17,316 bases of DNA from Candidatus Omnitrophota bacterium (GTDB taxonomy: Bacteria > Omnitrophota > Gorgyraeia > Duberdicusellales > 4484-171): contig QNCE01000018.1 in assembly GCA_003644405.1 (NCBI GenBank), positions 1 through 17,316 of the forward strand. Reading direction: 5' to 3'. Below the pieces are notes generated by a model. The model worked only from the letters and a program-made list of their open reading frames with translations. It searched no databases and had not been told where the DNA came from. Shown one piece after another: positions 15,441 through 17,316 of this stretch. Numbering within the stretch: position 1 is the first letter of the stretch; every line of letters begins with the position of its first letter. A program made the position numbers and the translations under genes.

Positions 15441-15469
15441 AGTATAACCTCCCATCAAAAATAAGTCAA
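15441..15469 (-). promoter_or_regulatory. Sigma70-type promoter of dnaX-recR
   Basis: Minus-strand TTGACT (15464-15469) and TATACT (15441-15446) are separated by exactly 17 bases, with five of six consensus matches in each box. The expected start near 15434 gives a leader of roughly 25 bases to the dnaX ATG. This is the best promoter in the window. Confidence 0.75.
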
Positions 15470-15483
15470 TATCGCAATATTGA
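15466..15483. promoter_or_regulatory. 18-bp palindrome overlapping the dnaX -35 box
   Basis: The plus strand reads TCAATAT-CGCA-ATATTGA, a perfect seven-base inverted repeat around a four-base centre. Its left arm overlaps four of the six bases of the -35 box (15464-15469), a usual place for a repressor operator. As RNA on the minus strand it would be a weak hairpin followed by CTTATTTTT, so it could instead be a poor intrinsic terminator for the exchanger gene. Confidence 0.5.
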
Positions 15484-15513
15484 ATTTACCAAATTTTCTT
15501 CTTTAAAATGATC

Positions 15514-16467
15514 TTATCTTCCTGTAATCAACAATACAAAAAAGATGTATAGCAAAAATAAAAGGAAACCCTCCCAACGAGAAATCCTATATTTAGTTTT
15601 CATAAACACTATTAAAAGGATGGTAATAAATATAAGAAAAAGATATTCAAACCTAAGATAACTTTGCTCAATCTTTATAGGTCTTATAAGGGCAACGGTA
15701 CCTAGTATAAAGAGAATATTAAAGATGTTACTTCCTATGATATTCCCCACGCTAATAGAGGGCATTTTTTTAAAAGAGGCTGCCAAAGAAGCTGCCAACT
15801 CAGGAAGAGAAGTACCTACAGCAAACACAGTAATAGCAATAATCCAGGAACTTACTCCAAAAATCTTTGCTAAACCCACTCCTCCTTTTACCATTAAGTT
15901 TGCGCCAACTGCTACTCCTACTAAAGACATCATACACACACTTCCCACAACCAAGAGAGAAGTCGTATTTTTTAGAAAACCTTGGAAAGAAAAATCTTGT
16001 AATTCTTTAAAATCATAGTCTTTCTTTCCTCCTTTGTAGGAAATAAGAAAGAAAACGAGAAAAAGCCCAAGAAAGATTAATCCATCTAGACGACTGATGA
16101 GTAGATCTAAACTCATAATATACAGAAGAAAGGTACAAATTAGCATTATAGGAAGTTCTCTCTTAAAAATACTTTTTTTCACTCCTAAAGGCCTGAGTAG
16201 TGAAGTTAATCCTAAAATTAACCCAATGTTGGCAATATTACTGCCTACAATATTTCCTAAGGCGATAGCCTTCTCTCCCTTAAATGCAGCAACAATCCCT
16301 ACACCTGCTTCAGGAGTACTGGTGCCGAAAGCAACTATCACCATTCCTATAAATAGAGGGGTGATTCTCAGAAGAGTGGCTAATTTAACGGAGCTCCGAA
16401 TAAGCCATTGGGAACTGATAATTAGAAGAAAAAGGCCTAAAACAAGTAAAAAAAGTTCTTTCACCAC
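15514..16467 (-). CDS. Sodium/calcium exchanger family protein (CaCA, YrbG type)
   Basis: A 317-residue membrane antiporter with the two alpha-repeats of the calcium:cation antiporter superfamily. The first is FGTSTPEAGVGIVAAFKG then ALGNIVGSNIANIGLILG (48-86). The second is VGTSLPELAASLAASFKK then SVGNIIGSNIFNILFILG in the C-terminal half. Both carry the key Glu after Ser/Thr-x-Pro and the GNxxGSN motif. About ten hydrophobic segments are visible. It probably exports calcium in exchange for sodium or protons; the ion preference is not decided by sequence. The start is a GTG at 16465-16467 with an AGGAGAG Shine-Dalgarno at 16476-16482. The gene follows the EamA-like gene by 19 bases, so the two probably share a transcript. 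Confidence 0.94.
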   Translation of the reverse strand: MVKELFLLVLGLFLLIISSQWLIRSSVKLATLLRITPLFIGMVIVAFGTSTPEAGVGIVAAFKGEKAIALGNIVGSNIANIGLILGLTSLLRPLGVKKSIFKRELPIMLICTFLLYIMSLDLLISRLDGLIFLGLFLVFFLISYKGGKKDYDFKELQDFSFQGFLKNTTSLLVVGSVCMMSLVGVAVGANLMVKGGVGLAKIFGVSSWIIAITVFAVGTSLPELAASLAASFKKMPSISVGNIIGSNIFNILFILGTVALIRPIKIEQSYLRFEYLFLIFITILLIVFMKTKYRISRWEGFLLFLLYIFFVLLITGR

Positions 16468-16475
16468 TCGTAATT

Positions 16476-16482
16476 CTCTCCT
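16476..16482 (-). promoter_or_regulatory. Shine-Dalgarno supporting the GTG start of the exchanger
   Basis: AGGAGAG on the minus strand, eight bases before GTG 16465-16467 and just after the stop codon of the EamA-like gene. It favours the first of two tandem GTG codons. Confidence 0.65.
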
Positions 16483-16486
16483 AAAT

Positions 16487-16921
16487 TTACTTCACCAACC
16501 ATACCCCCAATATAATTAAAACTACTCCTGTAACTCTTAAAATACTAAACTCCTCTTTTAAAACCACCGTTGCTAAAAGAGCTGAAACTAGAGGATAAAC
16601 CGAACATAAAGGAACTACTACTGAAGCAGGAAGTCTTTTTAAAGCAGCGTAATAAGTAAACATCCCTAATAATCCTGCGCATAATCCTGAAAGAATAAAA
16701 AATAAAACCGAAGAAGGATTGAGTTTTAAAGAGGAAGGATATTTATATTTAAAGAAAGGTAATACTAAAATCAGCCCCAAAACTACAGCCAATGTTCTTA
16801 TTAAAAGACCACCAAAAGACGATGCTTCTCTCAAAGCGAATTTATCAAAAATAGGAGCTAACCCCCAAAAAAGCACAGTCATTACTATGAAGAGATAGGC
16901 AACCATAACATTCTCACTCAA
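16487..16921 (-). CDS. Half-size EamA (DMT superfamily) transporter
   Basis: A single EamA domain of 144 residues with four to five hydrophobic helices. It starts LFIVMTVLFWGLAPIFDKFAL and ends PLVSALLATVVLKEEFSILRVTGVVLIILGVWLV, the classic close of an EamA repeat. Most EamA transporters have two such domains in about 300 residues. Single-domain members exist and are thought to dimerise, so this need not be a truncation. No second domain is present upstream or downstream. The frame opens with TTG at 16921, but ATG at 16904-16906 with a GTGAG six bases upstream is an equally plausible start. The substrate is unknown. Confidence 0.85.
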   Translation of the reverse strand: MSENVMVAYLFIVMTVLFWGLAPIFDKFALREASSFGGLLIRTLAVVLGLILVLPFFKYKYPSSLKLNPSSVLFFILSGLCAGLLGMFTYYAALKRLPASVVVPLCSVYPLVSALLATVVLKEEFSILRVTGVVLIILGVWLVK

Positions 16922-16995
16922 ATTTATGAGGAAGAGACGGGATTTAAACCCAACCCCGATAAGCTCGGGACTTCCATTGTTAGGCCCGAAACTGC
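16922..16995 (-). other. Possible decayed type-II tRNA-like sequence
   Basis: Read on the minus strand, a T-arm-like GGGTTTAAATCCC is followed by CTCTTCC, resembling a tRNA 3' acceptor. It is preceded by a hairpin CCCGAGC-TTAT-CGGGG that looks like the long variable arm of Ser or Leu tRNAs. About 16 of 22 bases match the 3' end of the intact tRNA-Ser nearby. No pairing 5' acceptor, no proper anticodon stem and no U33 are present, so it cannot be a working tRNA. It could be a decayed copy or chance. Confidence 0.25.
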
Positions 16996-17023
16996 CTTCT
17001 CTTTAAAATTAACTTTAGTAAAC

Positions 17024-17087
17024 CCCGAACCACGGGCTTACCCCCGCCCTTTCAAGGAAAGGGCGGGGTGACTTTCTGTGGTTCGGG
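17024..17087. repeat. Nested GC-rich inverted repeats (64 bp)
   Basis: The outer arms CCCGAACCAC (17024-17033) and GTGGTTCGGG (17078-17087) are perfectly complementary over ten bases. Inside them, CCCCGCCCTTTC (17042-17053) and GAAAGGGCGGGG (17057-17068) form a perfect 12-bp stem with a three-base loop AAG. The block is far more GC-rich than its surroundings. It lies 34 bases downstream of the tRNA-Ser, but no T-tract follows on the minus strand, so it is not a standard intrinsic terminator. It resembles a REP-like or small non-autonomous palindromic element. Confidence 0.85.
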
Positions 17088-17120
17088 ATAAATTTAAAGA
17101 AAACAACATATTAAGCTAAT

Positions 17121-17216
17121 TGGCGGAGAGGCCGGGATTCGAACCCGGGAGCCCGCTTTTTGGCGGGCTAACCGCTTAGCAGGCGGCTGCCTTAAACCAT
17201 ACTCGGCCACCTCTCC
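17121..17216 (-). tRNA. tRNA-Ser (anticodon GCU)
   Basis: A complete 96-base class II tRNA. The acceptor stem GGAGAGG pairs with CCTCTCC, followed by discriminator G and an encoded CCA (17121-17123). The anticodon stem GCCGC/GCGGT (one G-U pair) encloses CTGCTAA, giving anticodon GCT, which reads AGC and AGU serine codons. The long variable arm AGCCCGC-CAAAAA-GCGGGCT has seven pairs, and the T-arm is CCGGG-TTCGAAT-CCCGG. The long variable arm and discriminator G are serine identity features. The gene precedes the EamA-like gene at a distance of about 200 bases on the same strand. Confidence 0.98.
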
Positions 17217-17265
17217 AAAATAGCCTTAACTTCTCTCTATTTTTCAAAAAGCTTTTTAAAAACTT

Positions 17266-17283
17266 TTAGCAGGCGGCTGCCTT
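17266..17283. repeat. 18-bp copy of the tRNA-Ser anticodon region
   Basis: TTAGCAGGCGGCTGCCTT occurs at 17176-17193 inside the tRNA-Ser (anticodon loop and 5' arm) and is repeated exactly at 17266-17283, 90 bases away and upstream of the tRNA on its own strand. The second copy abuts the tandem hairpins at 17284. Beyond the 18 bases similarity stops, so it is not a second tRNA. Confidence 0.9.
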
Positions 17284-17313
17284 TCCGCCAGAGGCGGATC
17301 CACCTTAGGTGGA
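17284..17313. repeat. Two tandem perfect 15-bp hairpins
   Basis: TCCGCC-AGA-GGCGGA (17284-17298) is followed without a gap by TCCACC-TTA-GGTGGA (17299-17313). Each has a six-base-pair stem and a three-base loop. Short palindromes of this kind are dispersed in high copy in some candidate-phylum genomes, as I recall. The window ends three bases later, so the element may continue. Confidence 0.85.
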
Positions 17314-17316
17314 AAA

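Noticed and set aside
15725..16519. Plus-strand frames of 97 and 140 codons opposite the exchanger and EamA genes
   Set aside because: They lie antisense to clear membrane-protein genes and their composition mirrors the opposite strand; there is no Shine-Dalgarno or recognisable domain.
16922..17120. tRNA-Sec or a second functional tRNA between the EamA gene and tRNA-Ser
   Set aside because: No UCA anticodon loop and no matching 5' acceptor strand could be found, so only a degenerate relic is offered.
17217..17265. Promoter for the tRNA-Ser in the AT-rich stretch upstream
   Set aside because: TTGAAA is present, but the only -10-like TATTTT with near-correct spacing abuts the tRNA 5' end, leaving no room for initiation.

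Overview
This window looks like chromosomal DNA from an AT-rich, probably anaerobic bacterium. It has a bacterial dnaX-recR pair, peptide deformylase, Pta-AckA acetate metabolism, a B12-dependent (class II) ribonucleotide reductase and a tRNA-Ser with encoded CCA. A DUF6485-type cysteine-rich protein, a CLP1-like polynucleotide kinase and short GC-rich palindromes recall uncultured candidate phyla such as Omnitrophota or Aerophobota. That placement is from memory of family distribution and is not proven by the sequence.

Layout: the left edge carries the 3' end of a plus-strand gene for a long lysine/glutamate-rich coiled-coil protein (2-895). Everything else is on the minus strand, read from right to left. 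At the far right is a tRNA-Ser(GCU) (17121-17216), flanked on both sides by palindromic and tRNA-like debris. Next come a half-size EamA transporter and a sodium/calcium exchanger (16921-15514). A good sigma70-type promoter overlapped by an 18-bp palindrome then drives dnaX-recR (15409-13180). A second, weaker promoter (13093-13121) precedes a very compact run of fourteen genes, from pta at 13059 to a small membrane protein ending at 939. Neighbours in this run overlap or are separated by at most a few tens of bases, so it is probably one operon of about 12 kb.

The long operon mixes three themes. Central metabolism is represented by pta, ackA, panD, an acyl-CoA ligase and nrdJ. Protein and membrane housekeeping is represented by def, an LPG-synthase-like membrane protein and a DUF3096-like protein. 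The third theme is a group of nucleic-acid or nucleotide processing genes: a NYN/PIN-like RNase, a DUF523/TudS-like thiouracil desulfurase candidate, a radical SAM-HhH protein of the DNA modification/repair type, a metallo-beta-lactamase-fold hydrolase, a CLP1/GRC3-like 5'-OH polynucleotide kinase and an RluA-type pseudouridine synthase. The clustering of these last six around a ribonucleotide reductase is the most suggestive functional signal here, although no single new system can be proven from sequence alone.

There is no stretch longer than 300 bp without a gene. The largest gap is 16922-17120, which holds repeats and a possible tRNA relic. No insertion sequence, CRISPR array or prophage gene was seen.
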